A DNA stretch of 34,461 bases from Clostridiales bacterium Firm_05 (GTDB lineage: Bacteria; Bacillota; Clostridia; Oscillospirales; Ruminococcaceae). A program made the translations under genes and the position numbers. The notes under the pieces are model-generated. The model was not told where the DNA came from and did no database searches. It was given only the letters and a program-made list of their open reading frames with translations. Shown here piece by piece: positions 22,470 to 30,017 of the stretch (positions are counted from its first letter, which is position 1; every line of letters starts with the position of its first letter). The DNA lies in assembly GCA_001604035.1 (NCBI GenBank), contig LVAK01000142.1, forward strand, positions 1-34,461. The letters are read 5' to 3'.

Positions 22470-22825
22470 AATTTCCCAAAACGTACAAAACGTACAAAAC
22501 GTACAAAGTCCTTATTTTTCAAGGCCTGCGTGTTGTACGTTGTCAGGATCCATTGTACGTTGTTTGTACGTTGTCACACCAGGACGTACACCGTGGAGCC
22601 CTTGATTTTACTGGGTTTTGTACGTTTTGTACGTTCTGTACGCTATTTTTTATACACACGCTTATATAGGACATATATTTTCTGGAAAATCCAGTCAAGC
22701 GCTCGCGCGCGCGTAAGGATGTTTCCCAACAACGTACAAAACGTACAAAACGTACATTGCCCTTGATTTTCAAGGCTTCCGTGTTGTACGTTCCTCATTT
22801 AGCAACGTACAACGACGTACAAAAT
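22470..22825. other. Iteron field, candidate replication origin
   Basis: Sixteen GTAC-centred sites (ACGTACAAA or its complement) lie within about 340 bases. They include three runs of three sites spaced exactly 9 bp: 22483/22492/22501, 22620/22629/22638 (opposite orientation) and 22734/22743/22752. The first and last parts are an imperfect ~75-bp direct duplication. Between them is an AT-rich stretch (22641-22690, TATATAGG...ATATATTTT), a likely unwinding element, and a CGCGCGCG palindrome near 22700. It follows the replicative helicase gene. Coding translations here are only repeat artefacts. Confidence 0.72.
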
Positions 22826-22845
22826 GATGAATTTGAGGTGATGAT

Positions 22846-23487
22846 ATGAAGGTTATGATCGCGATCCCATGTATGGACACCATGCCGGTCGAGTTCGTTG
22901 AGTCTCTGCTATACACAGAGAAGCCCCAGCAGACAGCTGTGTTTTTCAAACCAAACAGTGTGATATACGACTCGCGAAATATCCTCAGCATCCATGCAAT
23001 ACAGCACGGGTACGACTACGTGATGTGGTTCGACAGTGACATGGTCATACCGCGTGACGCTATTACCCAGCTGCTGCATGACGTTGAGAAAACAAAGTCA
23101 CACATGGTATCAGGCCTGTATGTGAAGCGGTCGATACCTACCGAGCCAGTCCTATTCAGTGAGATCAAACCACCAGCGCTGGAGTGTGGGCACATGGTAA
23201 AAAAGATCAAGGAATGTAACGAGTACCCGCGGGACAGTCTCTTCCTGGTAGATGGATGCGGATTCGGATGCGTGTTGACATCTGTACCACTGCTGAAGGC
23301 TGTGTGGGATAAGTACGGTCCCGCGTTCGCACCATACGCATGGACTGGTGAGGATATATCCTTCTGCTACCGTGTACGTCAGCTGGGATATTACATCTGG
23401 TGTGACAGCCGAGTGAAGTGCGGACATGTCGGCAGCCATGTGTACACGGAGGACGATCTCGGGGGTGGTGAGAATGAAAAGCATTGA
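22846..23487 (+). CDS. GT-A glycosyltransferase-like protein
   Basis: 213 residues. The N-terminus MKVMIAIPCMDTMPVEFVES, the DxD motif in WFDSDM (63-65) and later GEDISFCYR fit a GT-A fold nucleotide-sugar transferase. Such phage enzymes may modify DNA bases, virion proteins or wall polymers. Its DxD should bind Mn and UDP-sugar. ATG 22846 follows GAGGTGAT. It ends in overlap with the next gene and precedes a second glycosyltransferase. Confidence 0.8.
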   Translation: MKVMIAIPCMDTMPVEFVESLLYTEKPQQTAVFFKPNSVIYDSRNILSIHAIQHGYDYVMWFDSDMVIPRDAITQLLHDVEKTKSHMVSGLYVKRSIPTEPVLFSEIKPPALECGHMVKKIKECNEYPRDSLFLVDGCGFGCVLTSVPLLKAVWDKYGPAFAPYAWTGEDISFCYRVRQLGYYIWCDSRVKCGHVGSHVYTEDDLGGGENEKH

Positions 23488-23860
23488 GTGGTGGAGATCC
23501 ACAGCACAGCACATGTGGCGGACGTTCTTCGCTCTGAAACGCAAGTTCGATGATGCCGGTACAAATGTTGTTCCGATCGTGTTTAACATGAAAAACATGA
23601 GCGATTCAGACAGGAAGATCTACGATATCTGTAACCGGATTTTCACAGATGAGTTTGTAAAAACAGACCAGGATATCCTGCAGATGTACTTCACGTCCAG
23701 GTGGGGTGATGACCTGTATGCTGTGGAGGATTACAGCCTGAAGCACAATGTACCTACCCGGGTGATCTGGATTGTCATCCGCCGCGCAAACCGTCTCGTC
23801 ATGGAGGAGATAGGACTACTCGACAGAAAGGAGAGTGCAGACAGTAATGCCGATACTTGA
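23474..23860 (+). CDS. Hypothetical protein
   Basis: 128 residues. Helical, with a possible HTH near IYDICNRIFTDEFVKTDQDI and SLKHNVPTRVIWIVIRRANR, reminiscent of phage late-gene regulators or packaging accessory proteins, but no firm family. Overlaps both neighbours. Confidence 0.55.
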   Translation: MKSIEWWRSTAQHMWRTFFALKRKFDDAGTNVVPIVFNMKNMSDSDRKIYDICNRIFTDEFVKTDQDILQMYFTSRWGDDLYAVEDYSLKHNVPTRVIWIVIRRANRLVMEEIGLLDRKESADSNADT

Positions 23861-25631
23861 CATCATCGTCACGCATTACAATGAACCATGGAACGTTGGA
23901 AAAAAGTTTTTTGACATGCTGGCCATGCAGCGCACAGTGGACTTCTCTTCCATCCGGGTGATCCTGGTACAGGACGGAAAAGAAGACGGTTTCGCCTGGG
24001 GCCAGCTGATGAACGGGTATCCTTATCAGATCAAGGTCGTCTCGATCGACCACGCAGGACCTGCAGCCGCACGGAATGCCGGCCTGAAGATAGCAACCGC
24101 AGACTGGGTGATGTTCTGTGACTTTGACGACATGTTCTCGGACGTCGCGTCACTGTGTGCGATCATGCAGGTACTCCCGACAGACGACGCCGACATCATC
24201 TGGATGAAGTCATACCGGGAGGAACGTGTGCGCGCCACAAAGCAGGACATCAAGGGTGTGTTCCTGAACTGCCTGAGTGAGAACTTCCAGTACACCTTCG
24301 GGAAAATGTACCGCCGGTCCGCACTGTACGAGCACAACATCCAGTTCAATACCAACCTGCCGTACGAGTATGAGAATGCGTTCAACCACCTGGCGCTCAC
24401 GGTGATCCCGCCCTTCCGGGTGCTGCAGCTGACAGTCGGCTTCATCCCGTACGTCAAGACCCTGCGAAAGGACAGCTACACCACGAATCCGCACACCGTC
24501 AACGAACGTATCAATGCAATGTACTGGCGTGACGTATATCTCACGAACGAGTACAGGTCACGGGGCCTGCAGAATGCGTACAAGGACATGGTCGCCGAGA
24601 CAGTGTTCGACATGTACTACATGCTCAACACGAAACCAGCGATCCGGGCACTGCGTCCGCTCACGATCTCATTCACGAGGTACTATGAGGAAAACTGCGA
24701 GGCATTCTGGCAGATGAATCCTTCCAACCTCGAGGTGATCATGGATAACTGCATCAATAAGATGCTCGGCACGGTACAGAACCTGTACAACTACAATTCG
24801 ATCGAGGCGGAACCACCATTTGACGGGCTGGAAAAGGTCCAGGCATGGCTAAACGATCTGGACGTCGACACGGACCACGATCCGCAGCCGGTACAGGCAG
24901 GTAAGTACACGGGACCGCGCGTCGTCATCTACTGCGGGACGTACAACACCTATCTGAACATGCTCACATCGGCAAAGTCACTGCTATCCCACACCCAGGT
25001 CGATAAGATCTACTTCCTCACGGAGGATGACGTCTTCCCATATGAGATCCCGGACATTATCGAGAACATCAACGTGAAGAACCAGGAAATCTTCCCGGCA
25101 GACGGCCCGAATTACAATAACGTCTGGTCCTATATGTGCATGATGCGCGCCGCATTCCCGAGCATGTTCCCACAGTACACCCGCGCACTGTCCCTGGACA
25201 TCGATATCATCGTGAACGAGGACATCGGGCAGCTGTGGGATCTGGACCTCACGGATTACTACTTCGCCGGTGTGCCTGAACCATGCAGGCAGAAGACGTC
25301 CGAGGATCCGGTGTACTGTAACTTCGGTGTCATCATGATGAACCTCGAAAAGATCCGGAATGACGAGAAGGATCTCGAGGTCATGAAGATGCTCAACACC
25401 TCACGCCTCGGCTGCCCGGAACAGGATGCCTTCAATAAGGTCTGCGCACATCACATCCTCGCACTGCCTCCGGACTATAACTACACACCTTTCAGTCACA
25501 TCACCGGCGAACCTGAGCACGAGATCATCACCCACTACGCCGGATTGAAGTACTGGAAACACTTCCGCCCCGTCCGAGAGTACGCCGGGAAGGAATGGAA
25601 CGAAATCATGAACAGGAGGATCCAGGAATGA
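23847..25631 (+). CDS. Two-domain glycosyltransferase, GT2-like plus GT8-like
   Basis: 594 residues from ATG 23847 (AAAGGAGAG upstream). Residues ~1-230 are a GT2-type domain (LDIIVTHYNEPW, then CDFDDMF at 90-96). Residues ~350-590 resemble GT8 enzymes: VVIYCGTYNTYLNMLTSAKS, DIDIIV with DxD at 451-453, CNFGVIMMNLEKI and HYAGLKYWKHF. The linker region is helical. Two catalytic domains in one chain suggest two sugars added in sequence. Location beside another glycosyltransferase supports a glycosylation module; acceptor unknown. Confidence 0.82.
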   Translation: MPILDIIVTHYNEPWNVGKKFFDMLAMQRTVDFSSIRVILVQDGKEDGFAWGQLMNGYPYQIKVVSIDHAGPAAARNAGLKIATADWVMFCDFDDMFSDVASLCAIMQVLPTDDADIIWMKSYREERVRATKQDIKGVFLNCLSENFQYTFGKMYRRSALYEHNIQFNTNLPYEYENAFNHLALTVIPPFRVLQLTVGFIPYVKTLRKDSYTTNPHTVNERINAMYWRDVYLTNEYRSRGLQNAYKDMVAETVFDMYYMLNTKPAIRALRPLTISFTRYYEENCEAFWQMNPSNLEVIMDNCINKMLGTVQNLYNYNSIEAEPPFDGLEKVQAWLNDLDVDTDHDPQPVQAGKYTGPRVVIYCGTYNTYLNMLTSAKSLLSHTQVDKIYFLTEDDVFPYEIPDIIENINVKNQEIFPADGPNYNNVWSYMCMMRAAFPSMFPQYTRALSLDIDIIVNEDIGQLWDLDLTDYYFAGVPEPCRQKTSEDPVYCNFGVIMMNLEKIRNDEKDLEVMKMLNTSRLGCPEQDAFNKVCAHHILALPPDYNYTPFSHITGEPEHEIITHYAGLKYWKHFRPVREYAGKEWNEIMNRRIQE

Positions 25632-26092
25632 ACGATCATAACAAGAAACAGGAAGAGAAACAGGACGAGAAAAAAACTGTCGTCATGAACGGTGTCAGCA
25701 CGTACACAGCAATAGACCCGGACGAACAGAACATCCAGCAGAAGGTAAATAACATCATGGCGAACACCCCGAACGGGTATGACCCGCTCGTGTACTGGCA
25801 CCAGGTTGCCATGGATGCAATCAAGTCCGGGCAATCCGCACAAAACGCGGCCAAACAGGCCCGTGATGAGCTGGGTAAGGCACAACGGTCATTCGATAGA
25901 CTGTCTGAGCGAATCGCCCAGCAAAACGCGGACTATCGCGTGCAGATCGAGAAGGCTAAGTCGGAGGTGCCGTTCGACCTGTCTCGCCTCGTCGGTTTGG
26001 CAGGCAAAGGTACGATCGATTTGAACGTCACTATCCAGATCAAGGGGAAAGGGAGGCGACCTGAGTATGAACACGAAGACGAAGACGTCTGA
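25628..26092 (+). CDS. Hypothetical coiled-coil protein
   Basis: 154 residues. Charged N-terminus, then a long coiled coil (about residues 65-125, AKQARDELGKAQRSFDRLSE) and a basic/acidic tail. No family recognised. Overlaps the previous and next genes; the coiled coil may multimerise or bind the terminase-like partner. Confidence 0.6.
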   Translation: MNDHNKKQEEKQDEKKTVVMNGVSTYTAIDPDEQNIQQKVNNIMANTPNGYDPLVYWHQVAMDAIKSGQSAQNAAKQARDELGKAQRSFDRLSERIAQQNADYRVQIEKAKSEVPFDLSRLVGLAGKGTIDLNVTIQIKGKGRRPEYEHEDEDV

Positions 26093-26642
26093 TGACGGTA
26101 CCGGACTGAGCGAGGATCAGGTCACGGATATCGTCAAGAAGAAACAGCGCAGGCCTCAACGGAGCGAAAACTATCAGCCTCACTATGAGAAGGGCGATAT
26201 GTCACGAATGATCACGGACGCAATGAACCTGTCAAGCATGGGCGATGTTGACATGTACGACCCTGAACAGGTCGAGCGGCGCGTGCGTGAATACCTGCAG
26301 TACACGATCGAACACGACATGAAACCTACAGTCGAGTCTCTGGCCCTGGCGTTCAATACAAACAGGATGCAGCTATGGCGGTGGAAGGAAGGTGTGGAGT
26401 CGAACCTACCAGAGCGATCACGTTACGCTATAAAAAAAGCCTATAGCATTATGAACCAGTTATTGAGCCAAACTATGGCCGACGGGAAGATCAATCCGGT
26501 AGCAGCGATATTCCTGCTGAAGAACAACCATGCGTACAAGGACCAGACGGACGTGGTCGTCACGCCGAACGCACCATACCAGGCGAAGAGCGACGACGAG
26601 CTCAAGGGCAGGTACCTGGAGGATATACCGGACGAGGAATGA
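26067..26642 (+). CDS. Terminase small-subunit-like DNA-binding protein
   Basis: 191 residues. PTVESLALAFNTNRMQLWRW is a HTH; NPVAAIFLLKNNHAYKDQTD and VVVTPNA match the C-terminal part of common phage small terminase proteins. It should recognise the packaging start site. No large terminase follows: a strong terminator ends the operon seven bases after its stop. Either the rest of the packaging genes lie elsewhere or the protein has another role. Confidence 0.7.
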   Translation: MNTKTKTSDDGTGLSEDQVTDIVKKKQRRPQRSENYQPHYEKGDMSRMITDAMNLSSMGDVDMYDPEQVERRVREYLQYTIEHDMKPTVESLALAFNTNRMQLWRWKEGVESNLPERSRYAIKKAYSIMNQLLSQTMADGKINPVAAIFLLKNNHAYKDQTDVVVTPNAPYQAKSDDELKGRYLEDIPDEE

Positions 26643-26648
26643 CACGAG

Positions 26649-26681
26649 CAGGCACGGAGCGGATCCGTGCCTGTTTTATTA
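26649..26681 (+). terminator. Rho-independent terminator of the rightward operon
   Basis: CAGGCACGGA (26649-26658) pairs with TCCGTGCCTG (26664-26673), followed by TTTTATTATT. It ends rightward transcription after the terminase-like gene. Confidence 0.9.
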
Positions 26682-26961
26682 TTCCAGACGACAGGATATA
26701 TATATTCATTGTACGTTAAGATATATATATTACCTTAACGACGTGACAGGTTGCTCTCTGGTCTTACTCGGCTGTAGAGCTCAACTATTCGCATAACAAT
26801 AGTTTAACGAATAGTTGGTACGCGATATGTAGTAGTGCATCATCAGGCGAGGCACTATATGTACGATTTTGCATAAAGTGATGTATAAAACGGGCGAAAA
26901 ATGCATAATATACAGCTGGTTTTATGCATAATCGGAGCGAATATGCAGGATCTGAAGGCAT
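26682..26961. other. Non-coding region between convergent terminators, with repeats
   Basis: No gene seen. CGTTAAG/CTTAACG (26714-26720 with 26734-26740) flanks an ATATATATAT core. CAACTATTCG (26782-26791) is inverted at 26808-26817. TGCATAA recurs four or more times between 26870 and 26935, and TATGCAGG at 26942 is close. It could be a packaging (pac/cos) site for the terminase-like protein, a replication terminus or a partition site. Confidence 0.5.
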
Positions 26962-26996
26962 AAAAAAAGACCCGCCCCGGAGGATCCGGAGCGGGC
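26962..26996 (-). terminator. Rho-independent terminator of the leftward operon
   Basis: On the minus strand CCCGCTCCGG pairs with CCGGGGCGGG across a short loop, followed by a TCTTTTTTT run (plus A962-968 region). It ends the leftward operon. Confidence 0.88.
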
Positions 26997-27019
26997 AAGA
27001 AAGAGGGAACCCGTGGCAG

Positions 27020-27214
27020 TTAATCCAGGGTGACGTCCTCGACGACGTCCGCCTGGCAGTACGGGCCGAACAGATCGCCGGAAAGGTCAGCAGCCTTGTC
27101 CTGCATGGCATACTCGAAGTCCTCGAATGCACCATGGTCGTCGGACACGTTCTTCCGGACGATGTGGATGCCGTCATCGGCATTGATCAGGGCGGTATAC
27201 AGAGTCTTCTTCAT
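27020..27214 (-). CDS. Small acidic hypothetical protein
   Basis: 64 residues (MKKTLYTALINADDGIHIVR...), highly acidic C-terminus. AAGGAGGATTAAAGCT precedes the start. Last gene of the leftward operon; function unknown. Ends just before the operon terminator. Confidence 0.6.
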   Translation of the reverse strand: MKKTLYTALINADDGIHIVRKNVSDDHGAFEDFEYAMQDKAADLSGDLFGPYCQADVVEDVTLD

Positions 27215-27218
27215 AGCT

Positions 27219-27407
27219 TTAATCCTCCTTGTTGTCGGTGGCAGCCAGGTCCTTCCTGACCAGCTGCCGTAGGTAGTCTTGCTTGGACGGGACGGAGTCG
27301 AGCTTCGCGATCACGTCCGCATCCGTGTTGATGTTGAGCTTCAGATGGTAAAACCTGCAGTGTGCGGAGTCGTACTTCCGCTGGGCAATGGTAGAACTCT
27401 TGGGCAT
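27219..27407 (-). CDS. Small ribbon-helix-helix-like DNA-binding protein
   Basis: 62 residues from ATG 27405-27407 (AAGGAGGATCCACC upstream). The pattern HLKLNINTDADVIAKLDSVP and SKQDYLRQLVRKDL matches Arc/MetJ-like ribbon-helix-helix proteins of plasmids and phages. Probably a small repressor. It has its own promoter (27441-27470) and no motif unit in front. Confidence 0.7.
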   Translation of the reverse strand: MPKSSTIAQRKYDSAHCRFYHLKLNINTDADVIAKLDSVPSKQDYLRQLVRKDLAATDNKED

Positions 27408-27440
27408 GGTGGATCCTCCTTGAGGTATAGGTGGTGACTT

Positions 27441-27470
27441 ATTGTACAGCGGATCCCGGGATAAAGTCAA
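27441..27470 (-). promoter_or_regulatory. Promoter for the RHH-like gene
   Basis: On the minus strand TTGACT (27465-27470) and TACAAT (27441-27446) are 18 bp apart, just after the stop of the previous gene and before the RHH-like gene. Confidence 0.6.
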
Positions 27471-27653
27471 TTACCTCACCTCCTTTGCGGATAACAGCCG
27501 GTACTTACATCCCGGGAAGGTTTCCTTCATGTACTGACGATAGTCATATACACGGCCGAACACGTTGCTGCTGTCGCCGAAATCCTGGGTGTGCTCGTGC
27601 GTGCACGTTCCGATACCAGGAATCGTGACCTCGCTTTTGATGTTCAGCTTCAT
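27471..27653 (-). CDS. Small hypothetical protein
   Basis: 60 residues (MKLNIKSEVTIPGIGTCTHE...). AGAGGAGGAAAAGC precedes the ATG. No family recognised. Its stop is adjacent to an internal promoter. Confidence 0.6.
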   Translation of the reverse strand: MKLNIKSEVTIPGIGTCTHEHTQDFGDSSNVFGRVYDYRQYMKETFPGCKYRLLSAKEVR

Positions 27654-27666
27654 GCTTTTCCTCCTC

Positions 27667-28416
27667 TCACACAGCCTTCCGGTATGCGGAAAGGTCGGTC
27701 CAGTAGTTGATCAGACGGTTGATCTCGTCGTCGGGGTACATGTACAGCTCATACCGGTGCAGATCGGCACCGTCCCGGAGATAACCCATGCCTCTTCCGG
27801 CTTTTTTGGGGTCAGGAAGGGCCTCGCAGCCAGTGGCAGCGATAAGATACCGGGACTGGGATGCCGTAGCGGTCCTGAGGCCCAGAATCGTCGGGAAATT
27901 GCACTTCAGAACGGTGGGTATGGTGACTGCCATGACGTTCTGCGTGCAGGCAATGACGTGGACCTTCGCGGCCCGGCCGATCTGTGCCAGGCGCTGCAGC
28001 GGAGGCAGGGCCTGGTTCTTCTGTGATACCATCAGGTCAGCGAGCTCGTCGACGATGACATACAGGTCCCGGCCGGAATATTCCCGGACGCCGGCACGCT
28101 GCATCTCGGTGAACCTGCGCTCAGTCTCGTCCAGGGCATAGTACAGCGCGTCGATCATGTCGCCGGGCTCGCATGCATACCGGACGGTGTGAGGCAGCTT
28201 CTTGTACTGGACCAGCTCTACCTTCTTGGGATCCAGCAGCACAAAACCGCACTCAGACGGCAGCTTGGTGGCCAGAAGAGAGTAGATGATCCCGTTGACG
28301 GTTACGCTTTTCCCGGATCCCGTCGCACCCGCGATCAGCAGGTGCGGACGGTCTGCCAGGGCAGAATACAGCCGGAATACCCGGCCTCCCGGTGTGGAAA
28401 CAAGGGTCGTGCTCAT
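27667..28416 (-). CDS. FtsK/SpoIIIE-type DNA translocase domain protein
   Basis: 249 residues. Walker A GATGSGKS (30-37), the FtsK hallmark LLDPKKVELVQYKKLPH (60-76), Walker B YVIVDELADLM (119-129) and CTQNVMAV follow in order. It has neither membrane segments nor the gamma domain of cell-division FtsK, so it is a soluble minimal motor. Such proteins in mobile elements move DNA during conjugation, replication or packaging. Start overlaps the previous gene's stop. Confidence 0.88.
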   Translation of the reverse strand: MSTTLVSTPGGRVFRLYSALADRPHLLIAGATGSGKSVTVNGIIYSLLATKLPSECGFVLLDPKKVELVQYKKLPHTVRYACEPGDMIDALYYALDETERRFTEMQRAGVREYSGRDLYVIVDELADLMVSQKNQALPPLQRLAQIGRAAKVHVIACTQNVMAVTIPTVLKCNFPTILGLRTATASQSRYLIAATGCEALPDPKKAGRGMGYLRDGADLHRYELYMYPDDEINRLINYWTDLSAYRKAV

Positions 28417-28691
28417 GCGTTTGCCTCCTTTATGACGCCTATCTCGATGAAATAGTTCTTCCAGTGGTCGTGATAAGCAGGCCAGTCCTTATCACTGCCG
28501 GCTTCCAGAGCACGGATGTGTGCCTGGGCAGTGGCGAGCGAGAAGTCCTTTCCCCACAGGGACGAAGCGGTCCACTCATACCTGCCTTCCCGGACGTACT
28601 TCAGGTACCAGGGATGCCCGAAGATCGTGTCATCCATACGGACCTGGAACCGCGAGCAATGCTGAGCGGTTCTGTATGTGATTCCATCCAT
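28413..28691 (-). CDS. Hypothetical protein
   Basis: 92 residues, rich in Trp and Tyr (DDTIFGHPWYLKYVREGRYE). No domain recognised. Starts after GAAGGAGGAAATAAC and overlaps the FtsK-like gene. Preceded by an RNA motif unit. Confidence 0.6.
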   Translation of the reverse strand: MDGITYRTAQHCSRFQVRMDDTIFGHPWYLKYVREGRYEWTASSLWGKDFSLATAQAHIRALEAGSDKDWPAYHDHWKNYFIEIGVIKEANA

Positions 28692-28763
28692 GTTATTTCC
28701 TCCTTCTCCAGCACCTGGTGCTGGCTACGAGCGCCGGAGCCCGGCGCCCGTGTGCCAGGATCA
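28692..28763 (-). repeat. Leftward intergenic RNA motif, unit 1
   Basis: Minus strand: starts at the upstream stop TGA. P1 CTGGC/GCCAG, linker ACA, P2 CGGGCGCCGG/CCGGCGCTCG, linker TA, then P3 CCAGCAC/GTGCTGG before GAAGGAGG. P1 differs from other units on both sides, i.e. a compensated change. Confidence 0.75.
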
Positions 28764-29102
28764 GACGATCTCGATGGTGATTCCCCAGTTCCGCCTGTAA
28801 TCCCTGATCTTGTCAAGGATATGGTAGTTGATCTGGTCGTTTTCACCGATCTCATACGCGACCTCGATACCCCAGTCGTCGTCACCTTCGTCGGACCATT
28901 TGCTTTCCAGGATGAACTGGTCGCATCCGAACAGTTTGCCCCGACGGATCCGGACCTGCCGGTGCCGCTTTGCGGGGTCTACGATCTCGAATGCCTCGCA
29001 GTACCTGGCGTCGATGATCCTTCCGAGGCCGTACGTTTCGAGGATCTGCTCCTCGCTGGTAGCCTCGAGTTCCAAGGTGACTGTGAAAGTCCTCTTGTCC
29101 AT
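28761..29102 (-). CDS. Hypothetical protein
   Basis: 113 residues; beta-rich N-terminus (TFTVTLELEATSEEQILETY). No family recognised. It lies between two motif units. Confidence 0.6.
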   Translation of the reverse strand: MDKRTFTVTLELEATSEEQILETYGLGRIIDARYCEAFEIVDPAKRHRQVRIRRGKLFGCDQFILESKWSDEGDDDWGIEVAYEIGENDQINYHILDKIRDYRRNWGITIEIV

Positions 29103-29176
29103 GTTTTTCCCTCGCTTTCTTCAGCGTCTGGCGCTGACTACGGGATCTCCGGCGGAGGTCCCGTGTGTCAATGTCA
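29103..29176 (-). repeat. Leftward intergenic RNA motif, unit 2
   Basis: CTGACATTGACACACGGG... The first TGAC is not used as a stop: the upstream gene ends with TAA 12 bases earlier. So TGAC belongs to the motif itself. P1 TGAC/GTCA, P2 CGGGACCTCC/GGAGATCCCG (one C-A mismatch), P3 CAGCG/CGCTG. Confidence 0.75.
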
Positions 29177-29186
29177 GATGTTACTG

Positions 29187-29456
29187 TTACAGTTTGATGT
29201 TCCGCTCGTTCATCCAGAATAGTGCGTCCCACAGGGCATCCTGCCCCGGGATCGTCAGCTCATCGAAGATGTCCGCGTGTTTGCCAGCGTCGAAGTAGTC
29301 TCCGAGCATCTCAAACAGGTCGTCCTGCGGTACGGGAAACTCCATGTGGTCCTGTTCCTCCATGGTGAACGTGTTCCCGATGAACGTGAACAGGATCCGG
29401 TCTCCGTCCCGGTCAAGGATGGTGTCACCCTTGTTGTTGTGTGTAAAGGTTCTCAT
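29187..29456 (-). CDS. Hypothetical protein
   Basis: 89 residues from ATG 29454-29456 (AGAGGAGTGGAAGC upstream). Resembles small phage proteins with DTILDRDGDRILFTFIGN. No family named. One of two genes without a motif unit between them (next gene is 13 bases away). Confidence 0.6.
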   Translation of the reverse strand: MRTFTHNNKGDTILDRDGDRILFTFIGNTFTMEEQDHMEFPVPQDDLFEMLGDYFDAGKHADIFDELTIPGQDALWDALFWMNERNIKL

Positions 29457-29469
29457 GCTTCCACTCCTC

Positions 29470-29745
29470 TCAGAACATTGCATAGTACTCGTCCGGCATG
29501 TACTCGAGTTCGTACGCGCCGGTCTCGTCGGGTTCGATGTCGTCAACGGAGTTGATTATCTCCTTCAGCAACAGGTCCGGGGCGAGATCTCCTTCCCCTG
29601 TTGTACTGTCGAAGACCGTCACGCAGGTTCCTTCACCTCCACAGACCAGATTTCCATGGTCGTCCAGCACGTCCGGAGCGGGTGTGTACTGAATGATCCG
29701 GAGATGGTCGTCCGGGTGCTTTGTGATCCAATCATAGATCGTCAA
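29470..29745 (-). CDS. Hypothetical acidic protein, TTG start
   Basis: 91 residues with a TTG start (29743-29745), eight bases from GGAGG. Acidic throughout; no family recognised. Follows a motif unit. Confidence 0.6.
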   Translation of the reverse strand: MTIYDWITKHPDDHLRIIQYTPAPDVLDDHGNLVCGGEGTCVTVFDSTTGEGDLAPDLLLKEIINSVDDIEPDETGAYELEYMPDEYYAMF

Positions 29746-29822
29746 GCTGATTACCTCCTTTTTCCTTCGGTGTCTGGCACCGACTACGAGCGACCCGGTG
29801 AGTCGCCCGTCTGTCGAAGTCA
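29746..29822 (-). repeat. Leftward intergenic RNA motif, unit 3
   Basis: Minus strand starts at stop TGA. P1 CGAC/GTCG, linker AGA, P2 CGGGCGAC/GTCGCTCG, linker TA, P3 CGGTG/CACCG, then AAAAAGGAGG. Confidence 0.78.
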
Positions 29823-30002
29823 GATAATGCCCATCTCCCGGAACTTCCTGAGCAGGCCGTATCGTTTGCCCAGCCGGGTGAAGTGCTCCACACCACGCTG
29901 GCGCTCGTTGATCACGGCCTCTTCAGATGCGGCATTGAGGTACGCCTTGAATTCTCTGGCCGCCTCAATGAGGACCGCTTTCCGCCTCTGGTAATCAGTC
30001 AT
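29820..30002 (-). CDS. Small basic hypothetical protein
   Basis: 60 residues, helical and basic (YQRRKAVLIEAAREFKAYLN). Stop codon is inside a motif unit. Function unknown. Confidence 0.55.
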   Translation of the reverse strand: MTDYQRRKAVLIEAAREFKAYLNAASEEAVINERQRGVEHFTRLGKRYGLLRKFREMGII

Positions 30003-30017
30003 GCTTTCACACCTTCC

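Noticed and set aside
22440-22766. 108-residue reading frame with KRTKRTKRTK
   Set aside because: The repeats are the 9-bp iterons read in frame; low-complexity translations appear on both strands and no family pattern is seen.
22470-22825. CRISPR array
   Set aside because: Repeats are about 9 bp, tightly spaced and in both orientations, without unique 30-base spacers or cas genes.
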